From Oscillospiraceae bacterium (GTDB lineage: Bacteria > Bacillota > Clostridia > Oscillospirales > Ruminococcaceae), in contig JAQXGE010000045.1 of assembly GCA_029006135.1 (NCBI GenBank), positions 1-64,000 on the forward strand: a stretch of DNA of 64,000 nt, given 5' to 3'. This document shows, in pieces, positions 17,976-27,747 of this stretch (positions within the stretch are counted from its first letter, which is position 1; each line of letters opens with the position of its first letter). The position numbers and the translations under genes were made by a program. The notes below the pieces were generated by a model. It had not been told where the DNA came from. It made no database searches and saw nothing but the letters and a program-made list of their open reading frames with translations.

Positions 17976-18488
17976 TTAGTCTTCAGGAATCAATACACCG
18001 TAGCCTCCATCGGCACGGCGATAGACAACCTGGATCTGGTTGCTTTCGATACTGCGGTAGAGGAAGAAGCTGTGCCCAAGCAGATCCATCTGCAAAATAG
18101 CCTCCTCGGTGCTGCACGGTTTGACGGAAAAGTGCTTTTCCCGCACCACATTCAGCGGCTCTTCCTCTTCGGCGGCGGGAAGTTCGGCGGCCGCGGCGGT
18201 CAGCTTGCTGCCCAGACGCTTGCGGTATTTAATCACACGGCGCGTCAGCAAATCCACGGCATCAGCCAGCGCATCCTCCATTCGCTCATCGGTTTTCTCT
18301 GCGCGCATTGTCAAATCCCGGCTGCGCAGCATAATCTCAACGGTCTGGCCACTTTTTTCCACTGTGACGGTGACCTGAGCGGCAGCTTCCTCCGGAAAGA
18401 ACTTGTCCAGCTTGGCAAGCCTTTTTTCCGCATTCTCAATAAAGCTCGGTTTAAGAGTAACACGGCGACCGGTACATGTAACTTTCAT
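17976..18488 (-). CDS. hpf: Ribosome hibernation-promoting factor (long HPF/RaiA family)
   Basis: N-terminal beta/alpha RaiA domain and C-terminal dimerisation domain VREKHFSVKPCSTEEAILQMDLLGHSFFLYRS...VVYRRADGGYGVL. Confidence 0.93.
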   Translation of the reverse strand: MKVTCTGRRVTLKPSFIENAEKRLAKLDKFFPEEAAAQVTVTVEKSGQTVEIMLRSRDLTMRAEKTDERMEDALADAVDLLTRRVIKYRKRLGSKLTAAAAELPAAEEEEPLNVVREKHFSVKPCSTEEAILQMDLLGHSFFLYRSIESNQIQVVYRRADGGYGVLIPED

Positions 18489-18568
18489 AGGACGACCTCC
18501 CTTGGTTTTGGATGATTGCCATCCGTATTGGAATCACAGCCGAACCTTTGGCCGGATTCCTTACTTCT

Positions 18569-18596
18569 ATTATATCAAATCTGTGCAAAAAGTCAA
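18569..18596 (-). promoter_or_regulatory. Promoter of hpf
   Basis: Minus strand TTGACT, 16 bp spacer, TATAAT. Confidence 0.65.
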
Positions 18597-18670
18597 AATA
18601 TTTTTGCGAAAAAGTTGAATTTTCTGTAGAATTCCACAAGCGGTAAGCGGGCGCAAAAGAGGAACACTAA

Positions 18671-20539
18671 ATGGATAAATTTTCGGTTTTACAGCAATAC
18701 TTTGGACATCGAACGTTCCGCCCGGGTCAGGAACAGATGATTGATGCGGTGCTTTCCGGACGGGATGTTTTGGGCGTCATGCCGACCGGAGCGGGAAAAT
18801 CCGTCTGCTACCAAGTCCCTGCACTGCTGATGCCCGGCCTTACTATTGTGGTTTCGCCGCTGATTTCTCTGATGAAAGACCAGGTGGCGGCGCTGAAGGA
18901 AGAAGGCGTATCGGCAGAGTGCCTGAACTCAGCAATGGCGGAAGGCGAGTATATGGCAGTGCTGCGCAGCGCTCTCAATGGTGGGTTCAAAATCCTCTAT
19001 GTCGCACCCGAACGGCTGCTGACGGACAGCTTTCTCTATCTTGCTGCAAATGTGCCAATCTCCCTTGTGGCGGTGGACGAAGCACACTGCGTATCACAGT
19101 GGGGACAGGACTTTCGCCCGAGCTATCTCAAAATCAGCGAGTTCATTTCTAGGTTGCACAGCCGGCCCGTTATAGCGGCTTTCACTGCCACTGCTACGGA
19201 GGAGGTCAGGCAGGATATTACGCGGCTGCTTCAGCTGAATAAACCGCTGTGCCTGACAACCGGTTTTGACCGCCCTAACCTTTATTTTGGCGTGGCGCGT
19301 CCGAGGGACAAAGAACGGTATATTGAGGAATATATTCTTGACCATCCCGGAAAAAGCGGGATTGTATACTGCGCCACCCGCAAATCCGTTGAGATGCTTT
19401 GCCGTGACCTGCGCAAAGCGGGTATCTCCGCGACCCGCTATCATGCGGGACTCGAGCCTGAAGAACGCAGCAAAAATCAGGAGGATTTTGTCTATGACCG
19501 CTGCCGTGTGATGGTTGCAACCAACGCATTCGGCATGGGCATTGACAAGTCCAATGTAAGCTATGTTCTGCATTACAATATGCCCAAAAATCTTGAAAGC
19601 TATTACCAGGAAGCCGGCCGTGCGGGGCGCGATGGGGAGAAGGCAGAATGTATTCTGCTGTTTTCTCTTGGGGATATTCAGACGGCAAAGTATTTTCTCC
19701 AGCATTCCGGGGAAAATGAGGAACTGACCCCGGAAGAATCCGAAACCGTCATGAAGCGGGACAGTGAGCGACTGGATGAGATGATTGGCTACTGCAAGAC
19801 CACCCGCTGCCTGCGCAGCTACCTTCTTGACTATTTTGGGGAACAGCATACTGGCGGGTGCGGAAACTGCTCAAACTGCTGCGGCGATTTTGTTCAAACC
19901 GATATTACCATACAGGCGCAAAAAATTCTCTCCGGCGTGGCGCGGATTCAGAAGCGTTGGCCCGGAGGGTTGGGCGTTGTGGCAGTGGTTCAGATGCTTA
20001 GAGGTTCAAAGGACCAGAAAACGCTGGAACGTGGGCTGGATGAACTTCCAACGTACGGCATTATGAAAGACACAACACCTGCCCGGATGCGCCTTTATCT
20101 GGATGCACTGGAAGAACAGGGGTATCTGATTGTCTCAAAAGGAGAATATCCCGTCCTGACGCTTGCACAGAAATCTGCGGGTGTTCTGTTCCACGGCGAG
20201 AAGGTCATGATGCAGGAACATCGTTCTTCGGCCAAAGAAGCGCAGGCAGGACGCCGTACATCCAGTAAAAAGACGGCGGCTCAGGCGGAAACCGGCGAAA
20301 AGGACGAGACGCTGCTGGCAGAACTCAAGGCACTGCGAACTGATTTGGCACAGAAAAATCATGTGCCAGCCTATATTGTCTTTAATAATGTAAGTCTTGA
20401 TGAAATGGCAGAGAAAAAGCCGCGTACGATGGGCGATTTTATGAGAATTTCCGGCGTCGGCGATGCCAAAGCGCGTAAATATGGCTCGGAATTTCTCAAG
20501 GTGATTGCCGCGTGGGTGAACGAACATTCAGAAAACTGA
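18671..20539 (+). CDS. recQ: ATP-dependent DNA helicase RecQ
   Basis: FRPGQEQMIDAVLSGRDVLGVMPTGAGKSVCYQVPAL, DEAH, QEAGRAGRDG, RQC Cys residues, C-terminal HRDC-like region. Confidence 0.95.
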   Translation: MDKFSVLQQYFGHRTFRPGQEQMIDAVLSGRDVLGVMPTGAGKSVCYQVPALLMPGLTIVVSPLISLMKDQVAALKEEGVSAECLNSAMAEGEYMAVLRSALNGGFKILYVAPERLLTDSFLYLAANVPISLVAVDEAHCVSQWGQDFRPSYLKISEFISRLHSRPVIAAFTATATEEVRQDITRLLQLNKPLCLTTGFDRPNLYFGVARPRDKERYIEEYILDHPGKSGIVYCATRKSVEMLCRDLRKAGISATRYHAGLEPEERSKNQEDFVYDRCRVMVATNAFGMGIDKSNVSYVLHYNMPKNLESYYQEAGRAGRDGEKAECILLFSLGDIQTAKYFLQHSGENEELTPEESETVMKRDSERLDEMIGYCKTTRCLRSYLLDYFGEQHTGGCGNCSNCCGDFVQTDITIQAQKILSGVARIQKRWPGGLGVVAVVQMLRGSKDQKTLERGLDELPTYGIMKDTTPARMRLYLDALEEQGYLIVSKGEYPVLTLAQKSAGVLFHGEKVMMQEHRSSAKEAQAGRRTSSKKTAAQAETGEKDETLLAELKALRTDLAQKNHVPAYIVFNNVSLDEMAEKKPRTMGDFMRISGVGDAKARKYGSEFLKVIAAWVNEHSEN

Positions 20540-20678
20540 AATAAACCGGGCCCAGCAAAAAATATAACGGCAGGACTTTACTTTGTTTTGTGTTCGTAGT
20601 ATACTGAAAACAACATAAAGTTGTCAATACGATTTTTCGTTGTGAGAAGGATTGCCGTGAACTGTGGGGGAAAATACT

Positions 20679-22739
20679 ATGCCAGAAAAGGAAAATCATC
20701 AGGAAGAAGTGTTTCATCTCAAAGCACCGTTTCAGCCCACCGGAGACCAGCCGCAGGCGATTGATGCGTTGGTAAAAGGATTGCAGGCCGGGGATAAGGC
20801 ACAGACGCTTCTCGGCGTTACCGGCTCCGGCAAAACTTTCACCATGGCAAACATCATTGCCAGATGCAACCGTCCGACCCTTATTTTGGAACCAAACAAA
20901 ACACTGGCCAGCCAAATCTGTACTGAGATGCGCGGCTTTTTCCCTGACGATGCGGTGGAGTATTTCGTCAGCTACTACGACTATTATCAGCCGGAGGCCT
21001 ATATTCCTTCGACAGATACCTATATTGAAAAAGACAGCGCAATCAATGATGAGATTGACCGTCTCCGCCATTCCGCTACGGCGGCACTTTCTGAACGCCG
21101 CAACGTGATTATTGTGGCGAGTGTCTCCTGCATTTACTCTTTGGGCGATCCCATTGATTACCGCAGTATGGTCATCAGTTTGCGCCCGGGAATGCAGATG
21201 GATCGTGATGAACTCTGCGCGCGTCTGGTCAAGCTGCAATATGAACGAAATGATGTGAATTTCATCCGCAACAAGTTCCGCGTCCGCGGGGATATTGTGG
21301 ACATTCACTTGGCCTATAATGATGAACTCGCAATTCGTGTGGAGTTCTTTGGCGATGAGATAGACCGAATCTGTGAATTTGACCCGCTCACAGGGGAACG
21401 CAAAAACATTGTCCGTCATGTCGCAATCTTCCCGGCCAGTCACTATATTGTCGGACCGGAAAAGATGAAAGCCGGCCTTGCCAAAATTGAGCAGGAGATG
21501 GAAGAACAGGTCAAACGCTTTACGGAAGAGGGAAAACTCTTAGAGGCACAGCGTATTCAGCAGCGTACAAAATATGATATGGAGATGCTTCAGGAAGTGG
21601 GCACCTGCAAAGGCATTGAGAATTATTCAGCGGTGCTGTCCGGCCGTGAACCCGGGTCAACACCGACAACATTGCTTGACTATTTCCCGGATGATTTTAT
21701 CCTGATGGTGGATGAGAGTCATGTTATGCTGCCCCAGATACGGGGAATGTTCGGCGGCGATTACAGCCGCAAAAAGACGCTTGTCGAATACGGCTTCCGC
21801 TTGCCGTCGGCTTTTGACAACCGGCCGCTGAAATATGAGGAGTTTGAATCCAAGGTGGGGCAAACGATTTATGTCAGCGCGACACCCGGCCCTTATGAGA
21901 GAGAACACTCCTGCCGCGTTGCGGAGCAGGTTATCCGTCCGACCGGACTGCTTGACCCCGTGATTCAGGTGCGCCCGGTTGAAGGTCAGATTGAAGATCT
22001 GCTCGGCGAGATTCGACAGAGGATTGACCGCGGTGAACGTGCGCTTGTCACAACGCTTACCGTTAAGATGGCAGAAGATTTGACGGATTATCTGGAGGAA
22101 CACGGCGTAAAAACCAAATATATGCACCATGAGGTGGACACCTTTGAGCGCATGGAAATCATAAAGGATCTGCGAACAGGCGCGATTGATGTGATTGTAG
22201 GCATTAACCTTCTTCGTGAAGGATTGGACTTGCCGGAGGTTTCCCTCATTGCTATACTGGATGCCGATAAAGAGGGCTTCCTGCGCAGTGAGACAAGCCT
22301 GATTCAGACCATCGGCCGGGCGGCGCGCAATGCCAATGGCGTGGTCCTGATGTACGCCGATGAGGTCACACCAAGCATGGAACGCGCTATTATGGAGACG
22401 GAACGCCGCCGCGGCATACAGGATGCTTACAATAAAGAGCATGGGATTACGCCGCGCACCATCGTCAAAGCAATCGGTGATGGGCTGGAAATCAGCATGA
22501 GCGAGGAAAACAAAAAACTCCGTCAACACCGCATGAGCAAGGCGGAGCGTGAGCAAACCATTGCGAGATTAACCCGCGAAATGAAGGAGGCGGCACGCCT
22601 TCTCGAGTTTGAACACGCAGCTTTCCTGCGGGATGAAATTGAAAAACTCCAAAGAGGAGAGGACCCCACCACGCAGGACAGCAGTCAGCGGCGTACCGCT
22701 GCAAAACAGCGTAAGGGCAGGAGGAAGTACAAGAATTGA
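20679..22739 (+). CDS. uvrB: Excinuclease ABC subunit B
   Basis: [38 protein letters not shown]-terminal UVR motif. Confidence 0.97.
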   Translation: MPEKENHQEEVFHLKAPFQPTGDQPQAIDALVKGLQAGDKAQTLLGVTGSGKTFTMANIIARCNRPTLILEPNKTLASQICTEMRGFFPDDAVEYFVSYYDYYQPEAYIPSTDTYIEKDSAINDEIDRLRHSATAALSERRNVIIVASVSCIYSLGDPIDYRSMVISLRPGMQMDRDELCARLVKLQYERNDVNFIRNKFRVRGDIVDIHLAYNDELAIRVEFFGDEIDRICEFDPLTGERKNIVRHVAIFPASHYIVGPEKMKAGLAKIEQEMEEQVKRFTEEGKLLEAQRIQQRTKYDMEMLQEVGTCKGIENYSAVLSGREPGSTPTTLLDYFPDDFILMVDESHVMLPQIRGMFGGDYSRKKTLVEYGFRLPSAFDNRPLKYEEFESKVGQTIYVSATPGPYEREHSCRVAEQVIRPTGLLDPVIQVRPVEGQIEDLLGEIRQRIDRGERALVTTLTVKMAEDLTDYLEEHGVKTKYMHHEVDTFERMEIIKDLRTGAIDVIVGINLLREGLDLPEVSLIAILDADKEGFLRSETSLIQTIGRAARNANGVVLMYADEVTPSMERAIMETERRRGIQDAYNKEHGITPRTIVKAIGDGLEISMSEENKKLRQHRMSKAEREQTIARLTREMKEAARLLEFEHAAFLRDEIEKLQRGEDPTTQDSSQRRTAAKQRKGRRKYKN

Positions 22740-25684
22740 GCAAGATTCAAATTGATCCCAATAACCGCATAACCATCAAAGGCGCGCGGGAGCATAATCT
22801 AAAAAATGTAAGTCTGACGCTGCCCCGGAATAAACTGATTGTTATGACAGGACTTTCCGGGTCCGGCAAGTCGAGCCTGGCATTTGATACGATCTTTGCC
22901 GATGGTCAGCGCCGGTATATGGAGAGCCTTTCAAGCTACGCCCGAATGTTTTTGGGACAGATGGAAAAGCCCGATGTGGATGAGATTACCGGGCTTTCCC
23001 CGGCGGTGTCGATTGACCAGAAAACCACAAGCCACAATCCCCGGTCTACGGTAGGCACTGTGACGGAGATTTATGACTATCTGCGTCTGATGTATGCGCG
23101 CATCGGCGTACCGCATTGTCCCGTCTGTGGGCGGGAAATCAGCCAGCAGACGGTGGATGAAATGGTGGATGAGGTTCTGAAGCTCCCTGAACGCACTCGC
23201 TTTCAGGTCCTTGCACCGGTCGTCCGCGGGCGCAAGGGCACACAGGCCAAGGAACTGGATGCCGCGCGCCGCGGCGGTTATGCCCGTGTGCGGATTGACG
23301 GCAATATGTATGACCTGGATGAGGAAATCAAGCTTGAGAAGAACATTAAGCACACGGTGGAAATTGTGGTGGACCGCCTTTCCATCAACGATTCCGTCCG
23401 CAGCCGTCTGGCGGACTCCATCGAAACCGCAGTTGCACTGACGGGCGGGCTTGTCGTGATTGACGTCATTGGCGGCGAATCTATGGAATTCAGTCAGAAT
23501 TACGCCTGCCCGGAACACGGAGTTTCCATTGAGGAACTGTCCCCCCGGATGTTCAGCTTCAACAATCCCTTCGGTGCCTGTGAGACCTGCACGGGACTTG
23601 GTACGTTTATGAAGGTGGACCCTGCCCGCGTTATTCCGGATAAGAGCAAAAGTATCCGAGAGAGCGCTATCAAGGCCAGCGGGTGGTATTATGCGGAAGG
23701 CTCCATCTCGGAAATGTACTATAAAGCGCTTGGCAAGCGTTACGGCTTTACACTCGATACGCCAATCTGTGAGATGAGCGAGGAAGCGGTTCACGCAATC
23801 CTGTACGGCACCGGTGACGAAAAAATTGAGATGCAGCGGGAGAATATGTTTGGCTCCGGCACCTATCTCAATACTTTTGAGGGAGTCATCCCCAATTTGG
23901 AGCGCAGATTCCGGGAAACAAACAGTGAGTGGGTCAAGGAAGAAATTGCCCTTGTCATGTCCAGTGAGGAGTGCCCCACCTGTCATGGCCGCCGCCTCAA
24001 GCCTACGAGCCTTGCCGTCACAGTGGGCGGCATCAATATCGCCGAGTTCTGCGATATGAGCGTCAATGAGGAGCTGGAATTTGTCCGCACTGCACACGTT
24101 TCCGAGAGGGATGAGATGATTGCCGCCTCCATCTTTAAGGAGGTTCGGGAACGGCTGAGCTTCCTGCAAAGCGTGGGACTTGGCTATCTGACACTCTCCC
24201 GCGGCGCATCGTCGCTTTCGGGCGGAGAAAGCCAGCGCATCCGCCTTGCAACCCAGATTGGCAGCGCTCTTACGGGCGTGCTGTATGTTTTGGATGAGCC
24301 GAGCATCGGACTGCACCAGAGAGATAACGATAAACTGATTGCAACCATGAAGCGTCTGCGCGATCTGGGCAATACCTTGATTGTGGTGGAACACGATGAG
24401 GACACCATGCGTCAGGCGGACTACCTTGTGGATGTGGGTCCGGGTGCGGGTGTTCACGGCGGCGAGATTGTGGCGGCGGGCAGTGTGGAAGATATCTGTG
24501 CCGAGCCGCGCAGCATCACGGGAGATTATCTTTCTGGCCGCAAATTTGTGGAAGTGCCTACCAGCCATCGGGCGGGCAACGGCAAAAAATTAACGGTTGT
24601 CAAAGCACATGAGAATAACCTGCAGAACATTACCGTGGATTTCCCGCTGGGCAAGATGATCTGTGTGACCGGCGTTTCTGGATCCGGAAAATCAACGCTG
24701 GTCAACGAGATTCTTTACAAATCGTTGGCTGCGGCTCTCAACGGTGCACGGAGCCGTCCCGGCCAGTGCGAGGAAATCCGCGGCATGGAATGGGTCGATA
24801 AAGTTATCGGCATTGATCAGTCACCGATCGGACGCACGCCGCGTTCCAATCCGGCCACCTACACGGGGGTGTTCGGGGATATCCGTACGCTGTTTGCCAA
24901 CACGCAGGATGCCAAGCAGCGCGGTTACGGCCCCGGACGATTCAGCTTTAACGTCAAGGGCGGCCGCTGTGAAGCCTGTGAGGGCGGCGGTATTGTGCAG
25001 ATTGAGATGCACTTCCTGCCGGATATCTATGTTCCCTGTGATGTCTGCAAGGGAAAACGTTACAACCGCGAAACGCTCGAGGTGAAATACAAGGATAAAA
25101 CCATCTCGGACGTGTTGGATATGACGGTAGAGGAAGCGGCAAATTTCTTTGCCAACCAACCGCGCATTGCCCGCAAGCTGCAGACGCTCAACGAAGTAGG
25201 CCTTGGGTATATTCAGCTTGGCCAGTCCGCCACAACGCTTTCGGGCGGCGAGGCCCAGCGCGTTAAACTCGCCAATGAGCTGGCGCGTCGCGATACCGGA
25301 AAAACCGTGTATATTCTGGATGAGCCGACCACTGGTCTGCATATTGCGGATGTTCACCGCCTTGTCAAGGTGCTGGATAAGCTTGTCGATGCCGGGAATA
25401 CCGTCATTGTGATTGAGCACAATCTGGATGTGATTAAACGCGCAGATTATATTATTGATCTTGGCCCGGAAGGCGGGAGCGGAGGCGGAACAGTTGTGGC
25501 AACCGGAACGCCGGAGCAGGTTGCAGAAAACCCCAACTCCTTTACAGGGCAATACCTGAAGCCTATCCTGGAGCGGGACTGGAAGCTCCAAGGCTCTAGC
25601 CCTGCACCGGTTCCGGAAGGCCCAAAACAAACAAAGGACAAAAAAGAGCCCAAAAGTAAATCAACGGGCAAGAAAGTGAAATGA
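22736..25684 (+). CDS. uvrA: Excinuclease ABC subunit A (TTG start overlapping uvrB stop)
   Basis: Two ABC ATPase domains, zinc CxxC pairs, [16 protein letters not shown] and [15 protein letters not shown]. Confidence 0.97.
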   Translation: MSKIQIDPNNRITIKGAREHNLKNVSLTLPRNKLIVMTGLSGSGKSSLAFDTIFADGQRRYMESLSSYARMFLGQMEKPDVDEITGLSPAVSIDQKTTSHNPRSTVGTVTEIYDYLRLMYARIGVPHCPVCGREISQQTVDEMVDEVLKLPERTRFQVLAPVVRGRKGTQAKELDAARRGGYARVRIDGNMYDLDEEIKLEKNIKHTVEIVVDRLSINDSVRSRLADSIETAVALTGGLVVIDVIGGESMEFSQNYACPEHGVSIEELSPRMFSFNNPFGACETCTGLGTFMKVDPARVIPDKSKSIRESAIKASGWYYAEGSISEMYYKALGKRYGFTLDTPICEMSEEAVHAILYGTGDEKIEMQRENMFGSGTYLNTFEGVIPNLERRFRETNSEWVKEEIALVMSSEECPTCHGRRLKPTSLAVTVGGINIAEFCDMSVNEELEFVRTAHVSERDEMIAASIFKEVRERLSFLQSVGLGYLTLSRGASSLSGGESQRIRLATQIGSALTGVLYVLDEPSIGLHQRDNDKLIATMKRLRDLGNTLIVVEHDEDTMRQADYLVDVGPGAGVHGGEIVAAGSVEDICAEPRSITGDYLSGRKFVEVPTSHRAGNGKKLTVVKAHENNLQNITVDFPLGKMICVTGVSGSGKSTLVNEILYKSLAAALNGARSRPGQCEEIRGMEWVDKVIGIDQSPIGRTPRSNPATYTGVFGDIRTLFANTQDAKQRGYGPGRFSFNVKGGRCEACEGGGIVQIEMHFLPDIYVPCDVCKGKRYNRETLEVKYKDKTISDVLDMTVEEAANFFANQPRIARKLQTLNEVGLGYIQLGQSATTLSGGEAQRVKLANELARRDTGKTVYILDEPTTGLHIADVHRLVKVLDKLVDAGNTVIVIEHNLDVIKRADYIIDLGPEGGSGGGTVVATGTPEQVAENPNSFTGQYLKPILERDWKLQGSSPAPVPEGPKQTKDKKEPKSKSTGKKVK

Positions 25685-25690
25685 ACTCCC

Positions 25691-25739
25691 AAAGCGCCTA
25701 TCCGCTGCAGAGAATTCTGCGGCGGAAAAGCGCTTTTTT
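25691..25739 (+). terminator. Terminator after uvrA
   Basis: AAAGCGC ... GCGCTTTTTT with inner CCGCTGCAGA/TCTGCGGCGG pairing. Confidence 0.85.
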
Positions 25740-25780
25740 CTGTGCCAAAGGTGCGATATTTGAAGATTTTACAGAAAATC

Positions 25781-25809
25781 TTGTGCTTTTAAGAAAGATG
25801 CGGTATACT
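25781..25809 (+). promoter_or_regulatory. Promoter of miaB operon
   Basis: TTGTGC, 17 bp spacer, TATACT. Confidence 0.55.
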
Positions 25810-25879
25810 AATACGGTATATTTGGATGTGTACTCCTCCGATTGTTAGTCGGAGCAAACTATACACAGGGAGCAAGACA

Positions 25880-27259
25880 TTGGAAAATATAACCTATACC
25901 CATAATGCCGAAGCCGCTGCAGTCATTGCTCGGTATTATGATACGCCGCCCATGGCTTATGTTCACAGCTACGGCTGTCAGCAGAACGTGAATGACGGTG
26001 AGAAAATTCGCGGCGTTTTGCTGGATGCCGGTTTCGGAATCTGTGAAAACGTTGAGCAGGCAGACTTGATTCTGTTTAACACCTGCGCTGTGCGTGAACA
26101 CGCAGAACAGCGCGTGTTCGGCAATGTAGGCGCGCTGAAAAAACTCAAAGAAAAGAATCCGCGTCTCATCATCGGCGTCTGCGGCTGTATGGCGCAGCAG
26201 AAGCATATTGTCGATAAGCTGCGTGCCAGCTATCCATATGTGGATTTAGTGTTTGGCGTGGACGGAATTGATCGCCTGCCGGCCATGATTGCACAGCGCC
26301 TGCAGCAGGGAAAACGCTATCTGGAAGACCCGCAGGAACGCAACGCCGTAGTGGAGGAAATGCCCATCCGGCGCGACTCTGGCTTCCGTGCATGGCTGCC
26401 GATTATGTATGGGTGTGATAATTTCTGCACCTACTGCATTGTGCCTTATGTGAGGGGCAGGGAACGCAGCCGCAAGCCGGAAAATATTCTGGCGGAATTC
26501 AAGGAACTTGTGGAGCAAGGCTACAAGGAAATTACGCTGCTTGGCCAAAATGTGAACAGCTACGGTAAGGGATTGGAAGAATATATTGACTTTGCCGATT
26601 TGCTGAATCTGCTCTGCACGGTACCGGGAGACTATCAAATCCGATTCATGACCAGCCATCCCAAGGATGCAAGCCATAAACTGATTGACACCATTGCGGC
26701 GCAGGATCACCTGTGCAAGCATATTCATCTTCCTGTTCAGTCCGGCAGCGACCGGCTTCTCAAAGAGATGAACCGTCATTATACGGTGGAGCAGTATCTT
26801 GAACTGGTGGATTATGCACGGGAAAAAATCCCCGGGGTGACCTTCTCCAGCGATATTATTGTCGGCTTCCCCGGCGAGACGGAGGAGGATTTCCAGGATA
26901 CACTGGCTTTGATTGAAAAGGTGCGCTATATGCAGCTTTTCACATTCATCTACTCCAAGCGTGAAGGAACAAAGGCGGCTTCAATGCCCGACCCAACCAC
27001 GCACGCAGAGAAAGCGGAGCGGATGAATCGTCTGCTCAAAGTACAGGATGCCATTGCATTCCCGATGGTTGCAGCTATGGCTGGTCAGACGGTTCGGGTG
27101 CTTGTGGAAGCGGCGGGGCGCAACCCTGGCACGCTCAACGGACGCCTTGATAACAATCTCGTTGTTGAGTTCCCAGGGCAGGAAAGTCTGATCGGACAAT
27201 ATGCCAATGTTCACCTGACTGGTTCGCGCGCTGCGCTGCTCACCGGTGAACTTGCCTGA
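25880..27259 (+). CDS. miaB: tRNA-2-methylthio-N6-dimethylallyladenosine synthase MiaB
   Basis: YGCQQNVNDGEKI, radical-SAM YGCDNFCTYCIVPYVRGRERSR, TRAM domain. TTG 25880 likely start; ORF open from 25826. Confidence 0.95.
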   Translation: MENITYTHNAEAAAVIARYYDTPPMAYVHSYGCQQNVNDGEKIRGVLLDAGFGICENVEQADLILFNTCAVREHAEQRVFGNVGALKKLKEKNPRLIIGVCGCMAQQKHIVDKLRASYPYVDLVFGVDGIDRLPAMIAQRLQQGKRYLEDPQERNAVVEEMPIRRDSGFRAWLPIMYGCDNFCTYCIVPYVRGRERSRKPENILAEFKELVEQGYKEITLLGQNVNSYGKGLEEYIDFADLLNLLCTVPGDYQIRFMTSHPKDASHKLIDTIAAQDHLCKHIHLPVQSGSDRLLKEMNRHYTVEQYLELVDYAREKIPGVTFSSDIIVGFPGETEEDFQDTLALIEKVRYMQLFTFIYSKREGTKAASMPDPTTHAEKAERMNRLLKVQDAIAFPMVAAMAGQTVRVLVEAAGRNPGTLNGRLDNNLVVEFPGQESLIGQYANVHLTGSRAALLTGELA

Positions 27260-27301
27260 TAACACAAGACAATACGAAAAACATAAAAGGAGATTATTTA
27301 A

Positions 27302-27709
27302 ATGGATTGCATTGAACTTTTTAAGAAAGCTGCGGCTGCTATGCAGACCGATCCCCGTTACCTCGAACTGGACGCTGCACGCCGGGAAAATGACATGGAT
27401 GAGGAACTTCAGGGGCTGATTGGCGAATTTAATCTGGCTCGCCTTGACATGAACAACGAGGCCTCCAAAAGTGAACCCGATAACGCGCGCATCAGCGAGC
27501 TGAATGACAAGGTCAACAGCCTGTATACCCAGATTATGTCCAGCGAGGGCATGGTCCGCTACAACGCTGCGAAGTCCGAGTGTGAGGCAATGGTCAATCA
27601 TATTGATGCGATCATCAACACGGCCATGAACGGCGGCGACCCCATGACGGTCAATGCACCCCAGGGCGGATGCACGGGCAGCTGTGCAACCTGCGGGGGC
27701 TGCCACTAA
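27302..27709 (+). CDS. YlbF/YmcA-family regulator (RicA-like) with Cys-rich C-terminus
   Basis: Helical sequence typical of the family; located between miaB and mutS like ymcA in Bacillus; tail GGCTGSCATCGGCH. Confidence 0.8.
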   Translation: MDCIELFKKAAAAMQTDPRYLELDAARRENDMDEELQGLIGEFNLARLDMNNEASKSEPDNARISELNDKVNSLYTQIMSSEGMVRYNAAKSECEAMVNHIDAIINTAMNGGDPMTVNAPQGGCTGSCATCGGCH

Positions 27710-27747
27710 CCCGGAAACGATTTCATCAGGAATCAGGAGTGTGAAGC

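Noticed and set aside
18700-18725. GAACGTTC palindrome near the start of recQ as a LexA/SOS site
   Set aside because: Lacks the GAAC-N4-GTTC spacing of Firmicute SOS boxes and lies inside the coding sequence.
22931-24568. 545-aa minus-strand ORF over uvrA
   Set aside because: Codon-aligned shadow of uvrA.
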